From the NCBI GenBank assembly GCA_942491555.1, contig CALOBN010000002.1:124001-188000 (forward strand): 64,000 nt of DNA. Direction: 5' to 3'. The DNA comes from Marinihelvus sp942491555 (GTDB taxonomy: Bacteria; Pseudomonadota; Gammaproteobacteria; Xanthomonadales; SZUA-36). Below, piece after piece: positions 26,863 to 35,526 of the stretch; position 1 is the first letter of the stretch; the number at the start of each line of letters is the position of its first letter. Both the position numbers and the translations under genes were made by a program. A model generated the notes under the pieces. The model searched no databases, was not told where the DNA came from, and worked only from the letters and a program-made list of their open reading frames with translations.

Positions 26863-28108
26863 GTCGAAAAGCAGGTTTGCCATCAAGCAACGGCAGCGCG
26901 CGCTTGTGCAGCAGGCGCTCATCCAGGGGAATCTGCGCGAGAATATCGGCGATTTTGCGGCCCGCCGTCCCGTCACCGTACGGGTTCTGCAGTCCTTCCA
27001 GGCTGTCCCGGAATGCCGGCTTCAACGCTGCCTGCATAGCTGCGGTAATAGCTTCCGGCTGCGCCTGGCAATCGATGATATTGGCGGCCCGTTCGCGACC
27101 CTGCTGGCGGCGGCCGATATTAACGCAGGGCAGGGCCAGCGACGGGGACTCCATGATGCCGCTGGATGAGTTACCAACCATCAGGCGGGCCGCATGCAGC
27201 AGCGCCCAGTAATCCAGGTGGGCAAGGTTGGTAAACAGTCTGCAGTCGGGGCGGGCGGCGCAAAAGGCCTCCACCGCCCCGGTAATTCGGGCATGGCCGG
27301 TGTCGGCATTGGGATAGCAAAAAATAATGGGCTCTGGCCGCTGCTCCAGCGCCTCGAGCATGGCCAGTGCATCGTGGGTTGGGTCACTCTGCAGCGTGAC
27401 CGGGTGGCACGATGCGACGATGGGCGCCTTGTGCAGGGACAGGCCAAGGCGCTGTTCCAGCTCCGCCCTTGAGGGCAGTTCGCTGCGCACCAGGTGGTCA
27501 AGCGATGGGGCACCGGTGTGATGTACGCGCCAGCTTTCCTCACCCATCGCCAGCACTCGCTGCCGCGCCGTCGGAGTGGGCACAAAGTGCAGGTGACTCA
27601 TCTTGGTCAGGGCATTGCGGACGGCATCATCAATCGCACCTTCAGAAACCTCGCCACCTTCGATATGTGCAACCGGGATCCTCAGCGCAAGCGCGACCGC
27701 AGCGGGGGCGAGCATTTCGTAGCGGTCGGCAATCAGCAGTAACAGGTCGGGACGCAGCTGTGCCAGCGTATCGCTGAGTGACAGCACGGCCAGGCCGATG
27801 GTCTTCGCCATGCCCGTATCGCTGTCTGAATCCAGCAAACACTCCGGCGCAGCAGCCACCGGAAAGCCATCCAGGGCGAACTGATCAATGGTTCCGCCAA
27901 AGCCGGGCGCCAGGTGCGCAGCCGTGGCAATAATCTGCAGGTCGATCTCCGCTTGGTCCTGCAAAGCGCGCAGAACCCAGAAGAGATGGCCATAATCGGC
28001 GCGCGAAGTACTGAGTACTGCAATTCGGCGGCGTTGGGCCGGGTCACCATGACGGCTTGATCTCTGATTTGCTGCCTGCTCTCGTGTCTGGTTCGGCGGG
28101 TGGTTCAT
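26855..28108 (-). CDS. UDP-N-acetylglucosamine 2-epimerase (hydrolysing), NeuC/LegG type
   Basis: Hydrolyses and epimerises a UDP-HexNAc sugar to ManNAc or a related 2,4-diamino sugar. The 417 residues include VLSTSRADYGHL, HIEGGEVSEGAIDDAVRNAL and the UDP-binding GNSSSGIMESPSLALPCVNI followed by GRRQQGRERAANII, all typical of NeuC/LegG and distinct from the non-hydrolysing WecB group. The ATG at 28108 was chosen because the region before it is not conserved; the ribosome binding site is weak. It is divergent from the second CRTAC1 gene and heads a two-gene unit with the DegT aminotransferase. Confidence 0.9.
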   Translation of the reverse strand: MNHPPNQTREQAANQRSSRHGDPAQRRRIAVLSTSRADYGHLFWVLRALQDQAEIDLQIIATAAHLAPGFGGTIDQFALDGFPVAAAPECLLDSDSDTGMAKTIGLAVLSLSDTLAQLRPDLLLLIADRYEMLAPAAVALALRIPVAHIEGGEVSEGAIDDAVRNALTKMSHLHFVPTPTARQRVLAMGEESWRVHHTGAPSLDHLVRSELPSRAELEQRLGLSLHKAPIVASCHPVTLQSDPTHDALAMLEALEQRPEPIIFCYPNADTGHARITGAVEAFCAARPDCRLFTNLAHLDYWALLHAARLMVGNSSSGIMESPSLALPCVNIGRRQQGRERAANIIDCQAQPEAITAAMQAALKPAFRDSLEGLQNPYGDGTAGRKIADILAQIPLDERLLHKRALPLLDGKPAFRHD

Positions 28109-28265
28109 GGAACGGATAATCTCATCGGTGGCGGTTGCGCTCACTACTTGTCTTAACAGAGCCTGGTTTGCGTATTTCTTTTGGGTGGGGGCGCCCGGTG
28201 GACCGGGCAAATACCATTCTCCGGTATACTGTGCGGTCTGCAAGTGAATATTTCAGAGGTCGCCC

Positions 28266-29996
28266 TTGAGTCTCGATCGAGCCGTTTTGCGCAACTTTTG
28301 CGTGCTGCTGTCTGTGCTGTTATCCATGCTGTTTTGGGTGACTGCCAATGCTGCCTGGTTCGAGGATGATACGAACGCTGCCGGGCTCGATTTCACCTAT
28401 GTCAACGGCGCCGAAGGCAAGTTCTGGTTTCCGGAAATCATGGGCGGCGGGGCCGCAGCACTGGACTTTGATGGCGACGGCCGGCTCGACCTGTACCTGG
28501 TGCAGGGCGGGGCGATAGGACCGGAAATTTCACCCGCCGACCGCAGTCTGGGCGATCGCTTATATCGGAATGTGACGCAGAAAGGTGGTCCACTGCGCTT
28601 TGTCGATGTAACCGAGCAGGCCGGTATCGATGCGCGGGGTTACGCCCAGGGCGTTGCTGTGGGCGACATAGACCTGGATGGCAGGCCGGATATCTATGTG
28701 CTTAATTTCGGGCCCAATCAGCTGTGGCGCAATAATGGCGACGGCACCTTTAGTGATATTACCCAGGTCGCTGGTGTGGGCGATCCGGGCTGGGGCGTGA
28801 GTGCCTCGTTTGCCGACCTTGATGGTGACGAACTGCCCGAGCTCTTTGTAGTCAACTACGTGGATTATGATTTCGCAAGTCATCGCGACTGCCGTGCAGC
28901 GGGCAGCGGCCGTCTGGATTACTGTTCGCCGTCGGCCTACCCCCCGGCTGTTGACCGCTTATTTCACAATCTTGGCAACGGTCGTTTCGAAGATGCCACC
29001 GGGTCCGCAGGTATGGCTGATGATCCGCAGCCCGGGCTGGGTGTGATTTCAGCCGATTTTGACCGGGATGGCCGCCTCGATCTGTATGTCGCCAATGATG
29101 GCGAACCGAATCAGCTATGGCTCAATCAGGGCGGTATGCGTTTTATCGATGATGCGCTACTGGCCGGCAATGCGGTCAATGCCGGCGGTTCCGCCGAGGC
29201 AAGCATGGGGGTCGATGCGGCTGATTTTGACCGTAATGGCGCGCTGGATATTTTCCTGACCCACCTGGTACGTGAGACGAACACACTGTATGCCAATGAC
29301 GGCCAGGGCTGGTTTACCGATGTGACGGCTGCCAGCGGCCTGGGGACACCGAGCTTGCCAAAAACGGGCTTTGGGACCGCGTTTGTTGATTTCGACCTTG
29401 ACGGCTGGCTGGATCTGTTCGTGGTGAACGGTGGTGTCACCATCGAGGCTGAGCGGGCTGCGGCCGGCGACCCCTTTCCGTATGAACAGACGGATCAGCT
29501 GTTCGCCAACCGCGGCGGACAGTTTTCGGATGCCACAGGCGAGGCCGGTGCAGCATTGCAAGAGGCGCACGTAGGGCGCGGTGCGGCTTTTGCTGACTTT
29601 GATGACGATGGACGCGTGGATCTCATTGCGGCGAATAACAACGGGCCTGCAAAACTGCTGCGAAACGTGGCGGGTGAGGGTCGTGCCTGGCTTGGACTGG
29701 AGTTGCTCGATACCGGGGGCCGGCCCGGCACGCACGCCGAAGTCTGGCTGTTGGGCGCGGACGACGAGCCACAATGGCTGCAACGATCCCGCAGCGATGG
29801 CTCTTACGCCTCGGCCAACGACGCCCGCGTGGTTTTTGGCCTGGCCGACGATGCAGGCGACAAAGCGGCCGGCAAAGCGGTTAGGGTTCACTGGCCCAAC
29901 GGACTGATTGAACGATTCACGGGTTTGGCGCCTGGGCGCTACCATAGACTGAAACAAGGCGATGGCCAGATGATTACAGACGGACAGAAACAATGA
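28266..29996 (+). CDS. Second CRTAC1-family protein (FG-GAP plus ASPIC/UnbV)
   Basis: A 576-residue exported paralogue of the protein at 23851-25728. A TTG start with AGAGG upstream precedes a signal peptide (CVLLSVLLSMLFWVTANA). FG-GAP loops include DFDGDGRLDLYLVQ, DIDLDGRPDIYVLN, DFDRDGRLDLYVAND, DFDRNGALDIFLTH and DFDLDGWLDLFVVN. The ASPIC/UnbV domain is at the C-terminus (RSRSDGSYASANDARVVFG, RVHWPNGLIERF). Unlike the first copy it has a cleavable-looking signal rather than a membrane anchor. It overlaps the next TPR gene by four bases. Confidence 0.9.
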   Translation: MSLDRAVLRNFCVLLSVLLSMLFWVTANAAWFEDDTNAAGLDFTYVNGAEGKFWFPEIMGGGAAALDFDGDGRLDLYLVQGGAIGPEISPADRSLGDRLYRNVTQKGGPLRFVDVTEQAGIDARGYAQGVAVGDIDLDGRPDIYVLNFGPNQLWRNNGDGTFSDITQVAGVGDPGWGVSASFADLDGDELPELFVVNYVDYDFASHRDCRAAGSGRLDYCSPSAYPPAVDRLFHNLGNGRFEDATGSAGMADDPQPGLGVISADFDRDGRLDLYVANDGEPNQLWLNQGGMRFIDDALLAGNAVNAGGSAEASMGVDAADFDRNGALDIFLTHLVRETNTLYANDGQGWFTDVTAASGLGTPSLPKTGFGTAFVDFDLDGWLDLFVVNGGVTIEAERAAAGDPFPYEQTDQLFANRGGQFSDATGEAGAALQEAHVGRGAAFADFDDDGRVDLIAANNNGPAKLLRNVAGEGRAWLGLELLDTGGRPGTHAEVWLLGADDEPQWLQRSRSDGSYASANDARVVFGLADDAGDKAAGKAVRVHWPNGLIERFTGLAPGRYHRLKQGDGQMITDGQKQ

Positions 29997-31720
29997 GTGA
30001 TTGCACCAAATACTGTGCCACGGCTGTCACGACGCGGCATAAGCAAATTCCACAACGGCACGAAATACGATTTTCCGCCCTTGCCGGTGCGCTGGTACTG
30101 GGCTTATGCGGTTCGGCCGATTCCGTGGCCAATGTCCAGAACACCGCACCAACGACAACATCTGTGCCGTCTTCAATCGCACTTCCGGCAGCAGACGCCT
30201 TGCCTGCAGCACCCGACTTGTCGGCCGCGGCGCCCAGCGTGCGTGCTGCCATCCAGGAAGAAACCCAGGCACTGGCCGAGTTGGTGCAGGGCAGCAATGA
30301 TCCGTTGGAAATCAGGGGCGGCTGGATATCACTGGGTGATACCATGCTGGCTCATGAGTTCAACGCACAAGCCCGCGCTGCCTACGACAGCGCCCTGGCG
30401 ATTGCTGGTTTGGATGACGGGCTTGCCTATCGTCAGGGCTTGCTGGCGGTGTTTGATGGCCGGGTTGATGAGGCCATCAAGTGGTTTGACCGGGCCGTTG
30501 CATCGCCCGATGAGGCACTGCAGGCCACAGCACTGGTGCGCCGGGGACGCGCGTATCTGGATCGAGGTGACCTGGAGTCCGCCCGCGTGGATTTCGCCAC
30601 GGCACTGGCGTTAAAACCGGACTCGCCTGCAGCGCTGGCTGGCGCCGGACGCGCAGCGCTGGCTGCGGGCAATCCCGAACAGGCAATTGCAAGTCTTGAG
30701 CAGGCGCTGCAGCTTGATCCGGGCGCATCGCGACTGTATCAACCGCTGGGTCTGGCTTACCGGGAAATGGGCAATAGTGAGCAGGCTCGCGCGGCGTTGG
30801 CCCGGGCAGGTGAGGGTGAGGTCAACCTGGCGGATCCGTTGCTGGCGCAGATCCGCTCAAAGTCCCGCAGCCCTCAGTTCTGGCTGCAGTCCGGTTTGGC
30901 CCAGGCTGATCTTGGAAATTTTGAAGCTGCGGCCGATCAGATTGGTCGTGCCGCCGCCCTGGCGCCCGGCGATCTGGGGATTCTGGCCATGTATGCCCGT
31001 GTGCTGGCGCGTCTCGGCGAACTGGACCTGGCGCGCGAGGCGCTTGAAAGGGTAGTCGAGGGTGAGGATGCCGAACTGGTCGATTGGCTATACCTGGGCC
31101 GTGTATACCAGGGCCTGGGGCAGTTTAATGAGGCAAGGCAGGCCTATATCCGCGCATCTGAGCTGGATCCCCTGAGCGCTGAGCCGCAGGAAGCGCTGGC
31201 GCGCATCGACCTGCATGAGGGTAAAACATCGGAGGCGGCCAGCCAGTTTGCCGGGCTGGCTGAGCGTGCCAGCGAGCCGTTGGAAAGTGCGCGCTACGGG
31301 TATTGGCAGAGCGTTGCGTTGTTGGCTGCTGAAGATTGTGCCGGTGCTGCTGATGTACTGGACACCGCCATCGCTGCAGCCAAACCCGTGGCTTCTGATC
31401 TGCTGCAACTTGCCGCCCGGGTGCGGGTTACCTGCTTGGAAACCAGCGTTGAGTCACTGGACCAGGCGCTTTCGTGGGCAAAGGCGGCCTATAACCAGCA
31501 GGCCGACCTTTCGAGTGCCGAAACGCTGGCAATGGCCTATGCGGCGAGTGGCCAGTGGCAAGACGCGGAAGATCTGCAGAGACAGGCGATGTTCGAGGCG
31601 CTCAAAATCGGCGAACTGGAATTACGCACGGCGCTTCTGGAAAACATGCAGCGCTACCAGGAGAAGCTCACAGCAACCCGGCCGTTCGCGCCAGGCGATC
31701 CTGTTTTCTCGCTGGACTAA
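29993..31720 (+). CDS. Exported TPR-repeat protein
   Basis: A 575-residue protein built almost entirely from tetratricopeptide repeats (for example AALAGAGRAALAAGNPEQAI, VDWLYLGRVYQGLGQFNEA), with a hydrophobic N-terminal segment (FSALAGALVLGLCGSADS, about residues 27-44) that suggests export. The cysteine there is not in a good lipobox. The ATG overlaps the stop of the CRTAC1 gene, so the two products are likely made together and may bind each other. No enzymatic motif is visible. Confidence 0.87.
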   Translation: MSDCTKYCATAVTTRHKQIPQRHEIRFSALAGALVLGLCGSADSVANVQNTAPTTTSVPSSIALPAADALPAAPDLSAAAPSVRAAIQEETQALAELVQGSNDPLEIRGGWISLGDTMLAHEFNAQARAAYDSALAIAGLDDGLAYRQGLLAVFDGRVDEAIKWFDRAVASPDEALQATALVRRGRAYLDRGDLESARVDFATALALKPDSPAALAGAGRAALAAGNPEQAIASLEQALQLDPGASRLYQPLGLAYREMGNSEQARAALARAGEGEVNLADPLLAQIRSKSRSPQFWLQSGLAQADLGNFEAAADQIGRAAALAPGDLGILAMYARVLARLGELDLAREALERVVEGEDAELVDWLYLGRVYQGLGQFNEARQAYIRASELDPLSAEPQEALARIDLHEGKTSEAASQFAGLAERASEPLESARYGYWQSVALLAAEDCAGAADVLDTAIAAAKPVASDLLQLAARVRVTCLETSVESLDQALSWAKAAYNQQADLSSAETLAMAYAASGQWQDAEDLQRQAMFEALKIGELELRTALLENMQRYQEKLTATRPFAPGDPVFSLD

Positions 31721-31772
31721 TAGACCTGGTTGCTAAGTATCTGAGTCTTTGTGACCGGGGTGGTCGCTGTTG

Positions 31773-31985
31773 CGCCTGCTTCCGGGCCTGGCTTTCGGCC
31801 TTCGGCTTCCCTCATTCTCCTCCGCTTGGTGGGGTCGGCTGCACAAATCATCCTGATTTGGGCAGCCTTATTTCGCCATGGCCCAGGCCATCCCGACCGG
31901 TTCCCGGTCTCACCTTCTCCCTGGCGAAATAACCCCAGTCGCTGCGGTTCACTCGGCTCAAGGCCTAATGGCCCGGAAGCAGGCG
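31773..31985. repeat. Multibranched palindromic intergenic element
   Basis: A 213-base element in the 391-base gap between convergent genes. The ends are a perfect 16-base inverted repeat (31773-31788 with 31970-31985), extended inward by GGCCTT/AAGGCC (31797-31802 with 31960-31965). Inside lie a near-perfect 31-base hairpin (31837-31867, stem CAAATCA/TGATTTG flanked by GGCTGC/GCAGCC) and an 11-base inverted repeat (31868-31878 with 31922-31932) that encloses two more hairpins, one being GACCGG/CCGGTC at 31895-31909. Open frames across it are compositional. Its nature is unknown: a dispersed REP/MITE-like repeat or a structured RNA are both possible. Apart from it and a terminator, I see nothing else in 31721-32111. 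Confidence 0.75.
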
Positions 31986-32041
31986 GACACCCCCACCAAA
32001 AACGCCAACCAAGCCCCAGCTGTTTCTCTACAACGACCCAT

Positions 32042-32072
32042 AAAAAAAGGGCCAGCGATTGCTGGCCCTTTT
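32042..32072. terminator. Bidirectional intrinsic terminator
   Basis: An eight-base stem GGGCCAGC/GCTGGCCC (32049-32056 with 32061-32068) with a GATT loop has seven A before it and four T after it. It can therefore terminate both the plus-strand TPR transcript and the minus-strand TonB receptor transcript, whose stop codon is 40 bases away. Confidence 0.88.
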
Positions 32073-32111
32073 CCTGTTTCATGCGGGGCAATAACCCCTA
32101 ATTGATTACTG

Positions 32112-35100
32112 TCAGAAATCGTAACGCAGGGTTACGCGAATTTCGTAGACGGAATCCGGACGGTTGGTGAACTCAACCGGGTCTGCATCGAAATCAGTGA
32201 AACGGTAAACGCAGTCCGTGGCCTGCAGGCAGTTGGTCCGTGGCGCGTCACGCAGCAGTGCCGTGGCACCGTCGACACCATTGGCAGCGACATCTGCAGC
32301 CGTCACCAGGTCAGCCTGAACGATCCGGTTCTGACCAAAGCCAACGCCATTAACGACACGTCCCCAGTCATCGTTGAGCAGGTTCAGGAAGTTGTCGATA
32401 TCGACAATCAGCTTGAACTTGTTACGACCGAGGAAGTTGGAGTTGAAACCGCCCAGTTCCTGCTGGAAGCGCAGATCCCAGATGCTGTTCCAGTGATCCG
32501 TGGTCTGCGAGTACGGCGCATTGATGCCGCCAGTCGGAATGCCGTTTTCACCCAGGTAGTTAAAGAAGCCATCCACATCGAAGTCGGCGGCATACACCAC
32601 CAACGGGTCGGCAGGACCACTCGGGACGTAAAGCGGGCGGTTATCAAACGGGTTTTCGTTCAGCCCGGCACGGCCGAACAGCGGGTTTGAACTGCCTACA
32701 TCAAAGGTCGTTCCCCAGGTGTCACCCTGGAACACACGTCCGAAGATATCAATCCGGGTCGTGTTGTCAGACCAGAAGTCATGCTCGTAGCCGAAGTAGA
32801 ACTTAAAGGAATGCTCAACCTGGAACGGAGAGGTACGCGGATCCGGGAAGTTCTGGTCCGTTGTGTACTGACCGCGCCAGTTGGAGATACCACGCGATGA
32901 TGTACCTTCGCTGACCACTTCCGCATCTGTGTAGGCGTAGCTGACATCAAAGACGATACCGTTGTCGTAGGCCTTGCCGAAGGCCAGGCTTAACACGTGG
33001 CTGGATGCGCCATCGACATTGCCCAGGCGGGTCAGGTTGGGGATGCCCAGTGACTGAAGGTCGGCGTAGATGATACGACCGTCCGGAGCAACGCCGGTCG
33101 GCAGGGCATCCTGATTCTGCAGTTGCGGCACCAGCTGCCAGAAGTAACCGTCCTTAACGTCAGTGTAGAGGTACTGAGCGGTAATCTGGTAGCCGTCGAG
33201 AATTGTCTGGTCCCAGCGCAGTGATGCTTTCCAGTCGGACGGGATATCAAAACCCTCGTCGATGTAATCAAGCGGCAACGGTGTTCCCAGCGCCACCTCA
33301 TCAAGCAACTCCTGCGGAATCTGGTCCAGGCTGATGCCCGAGAAGTCTCCGGAGGCACCTACAACCGGCGCCTGGAAAGCATTGGAGACCCAGACTGTTG
33401 GTGCGCCACCAGCGTACAGACCGAAGCCACCACTCAGGGCGCCGCGGTCAATCGGTGTCCACAGGAAGCCTACGCGCGGCAGGAAGATGTCTTTGCCGTC
33501 GAGGTTGCTGCTGGTGTTCACGCCGTAAAGATCATTGAACTCCTGGCTGAAAGCCGGCCGGTCGGATTGGCCGTAGGACTCCCAACGAAAGCCGAAGTTG
33601 ACCTCGAAGTCAGGGGTGATGGTCCAGCGGTCACTGACAAACGCCGTCAGCTTGTCGAAGCTCCAGTCGGCCTGGCCGTCGATCGCATTGTTGCTGGGCA
33701 CGTTGGAGTAGAACACATTCGCATCTCTGCCAACGAGCTCATCGTAGGTTTCGAAGGTGAAGTTACCGCGGGAGTTGGCCACGAACAGGTTTTGAACGCT
33801 GTAGTCTTCATACTCCAGGCCAAAGGTGAGGGTGTGCTCACCCAGGAACCAATCGGCCTTGCCAAACAGCTGCAAACGCTCGTCTGCGAAGGTATTGGCG
33901 TGGCGGAAAGAATCACAGCCAGCGATGAATTCACCTTCTTCGGTCAGCAGGCCTTCCAGAGGACTGCCGGCGATACCTGCGAGGTCTTCAAAATCAAGTG
34001 TGATCTGACCGACATTAGGGCCGCCGCGGCAAGTCTGTCCGCGGGTGTTTTCCTTGTAGTTAACGCGAAAGTTGGTAGACCACTCAGGGCTCCAATCCGC
34101 GAACCAGTCCAAGTTGTAGGCCTGTACTTCCAGCGGCGTGTCATACCAGGCCGACTCGAACTCGTCTCCGCCGACACTTGTATCGCCCTCCTGAGAGTCC
34201 TGGTAGGAGAAGGCAAGCCGGTGGAAATCGTTAATGTTCCAGTCGAGCTTGACGTACCAGCGCTCGGAGGTTTCCGGCACGTTGACTACCTGGGGGCGTC
34301 CCAGGGGGTCATAGCCGTAGGTATTAATGATGGTCTGTCGGGCCGTCTCGAAGAAACCTGGCTGAATGCCGTTAACGGCATCGAAGTTCTGGAAATCAAC
34401 CGGTGCAGCGTTTTCATACTCGTCATAGCTGAACAGGAAGAACAGCTTGTCCTTGATGATCGGACCACTGGCCCAGACGCCAAATTCCTTTTCTTCAAAG
34501 TTTCCAGGGTCAAAGGCCTCGCCGTCAATTTCGTCACCGACCATGCCGTCGTCTTTGTAGGCATAGTATGCGCCACCGTCGACTTCATTGCCGCCGGATT
34601 TCGTAATCACGTTAACCAGCGCGCCCGTAAAGCCCTGGGCCGTTACCGAGTAGTCCGATGCGACCAGGGTCGCAGTTTCTACAATGTCGAGGTTGATTGG
34701 CGAGCGTGATGTCGCATAGGTGCCGGTGCTCAGGCCAAAGTCGTCCTGCTGCAGAGAGCCGTCGATGGAGAAGCCGTTAAAGCGCGGGTTAACACCGCCG
34801 ACGGAGAGGTTGCCAACACCATCAGACTGGGCCAGCGGATCACGCAGCAGCGTGCCGATCACGTCGCGGTCCGTGGTCGGCGTGTTGGCGATATCCTGGG
34901 CGCTGAAGGTCGAACCCACGCCATTATTAAGCTGGACCGCCAACGGTATCTGTTGTCCTGTCACGGTGACCCGGTCAAGCTCCAGCGACTCAGATGAAAG
35001 GCTGATTCGCAGTGGCGCCTGGCTGCCCGGCTGCAGAAAGATATCCGCTTCCTGGGAGCCCATAAAGCCCTCAGCCGTGGTCATGATCTCGTAGGGGCCG

Positions 35101-35348
35101 CCTACGCGCAGACCACTGGTGAAAAACTGACCGCTTTCGCTGGTCGTTGCCGTGGCGGCCGTGCCTGAGGGCACGTGAATAATCAGGACCTCGGCACCGG
35201 CAACCGGCTCGCCCTGCGCATTGGTCACTACGCCGCGTAAATCCGCAGAGGTAGTTTGTGCGAAGGCAACGGTCGGCGCCAGGAAGGCCATGCCGGTGCA
35301 GACTGCCGTCGCAAAATTAAGAAATAGAACCGGGCCATACGTTTTCAT
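32112..35348 (-). CDS. TonB-dependent receptor with N-terminal carboxypeptidase-regulatory-like domain
   Basis: An outer-membrane receptor of the Oar-like group, 1078 residues. A signal peptide is followed by a carboxypeptidase-regulatory-like domain (about residues 35-115, DLRGVVTNAQGEPVAGAEV), a plug domain (NPRFNGFSIDG, GFTGALVNVITKSGGN) and a long beta-barrel ending in the aromatic motif YEIRVTLRYDF. The ligand is unknown. It lies 178 bases downstream of an exported S9 peptidase on the same strand, which favours oligopeptide uptake. The ATG at 35348 has GAGGTAAG upstream. The terminator at 32042-32072 closes the unit. Confidence 0.92.
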   Translation of the reverse strand: MKTYGPVLFLNFATAVCTGMAFLAPTVAFAQTTSADLRGVVTNAQGEPVAGAEVLIIHVPSGTAATATTSESGQFFTSGLRVGGPYEIMTTAEGFMGSQEADIFLQPGSQAPLRISLSSESLELDRVTVTGQQIPLAVQLNNGVGSTFSAQDIANTPTTDRDVIGTLLRDPLAQSDGVGNLSVGGVNPRFNGFSIDGSLQQDDFGLSTGTYATSRSPINLDIVETATLVASDYSVTAQGFTGALVNVITKSGGNEVDGGAYYAYKDDGMVGDEIDGEAFDPGNFEEKEFGVWASGPIIKDKLFFLFSYDEYENAAPVDFQNFDAVNGIQPGFFETARQTIINTYGYDPLGRPQVVNVPETSERWYVKLDWNINDFHRLAFSYQDSQEGDTSVGGDEFESAWYDTPLEVQAYNLDWFADWSPEWSTNFRVNYKENTRGQTCRGGPNVGQITLDFEDLAGIAGSPLEGLLTEEGEFIAGCDSFRHANTFADERLQLFGKADWFLGEHTLTFGLEYEDYSVQNLFVANSRGNFTFETYDELVGRDANVFYSNVPSNNAIDGQADWSFDKLTAFVSDRWTITPDFEVNFGFRWESYGQSDRPAFSQEFNDLYGVNTSSNLDGKDIFLPRVGFLWTPIDRGALSGGFGLYAGGAPTVWVSNAFQAPVVGASGDFSGISLDQIPQELLDEVALGTPLPLDYIDEGFDIPSDWKASLRWDQTILDGYQITAQYLYTDVKDGYFWQLVPQLQNQDALPTGVAPDGRIIYADLQSLGIPNLTRLGNVDGASSHVLSLAFGKAYDNGIVFDVSYAYTDAEVVSEGTSSRGISNWRGQYTTDQNFPDPRTSPFQVEHSFKFYFGYEHDFWSDNTTRIDIFGRVFQGDTWGTTFDVGSSNPLFGRAGLNENPFDNRPLYVPSGPADPLVVYAADFDVDGFFNYLGENGIPTGGINAPYSQTTDHWNSIWDLRFQQELGGFNSNFLGRNKFKLIVDIDNFLNLLNDDWGRVVNGVGFGQNRIVQADLVTAADVAANGVDGATALLRDAPRTNCLQATDCVYRFTDFDADPVEFTNRPDSVYEIRVTLRYDF

Positions 35349-35526
35349 GATGGGGCTTACCTCGTGTTAGTTCAGGATTAATCTCGGCGGCAACAGACGC
35401 CGGTGACCGCGAACATGTTGGTACATCGTTTTTACAGGAAGATTACAATTTTATAACAATCGTGCGACAACACAAGGACTACTTGGCCCGGCAGGCACCT
35501 TGTGCACTGATGAGTTGACCGAAGCG

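Noticed and set aside
31717..32091. Open frames of about 115-125 codons on both strands of the intergenic element
   Set aside because: They cross the nested inverted repeats and a terminator and show repetitive composition; the palindromes explain the open frames.
33567..34709. A 380-codon open frame on the plus strand
   Set aside because: It lies antisense inside the TonB receptor gene, whose sense frame encodes a full plug and barrel. The frame is open because of codon bias.
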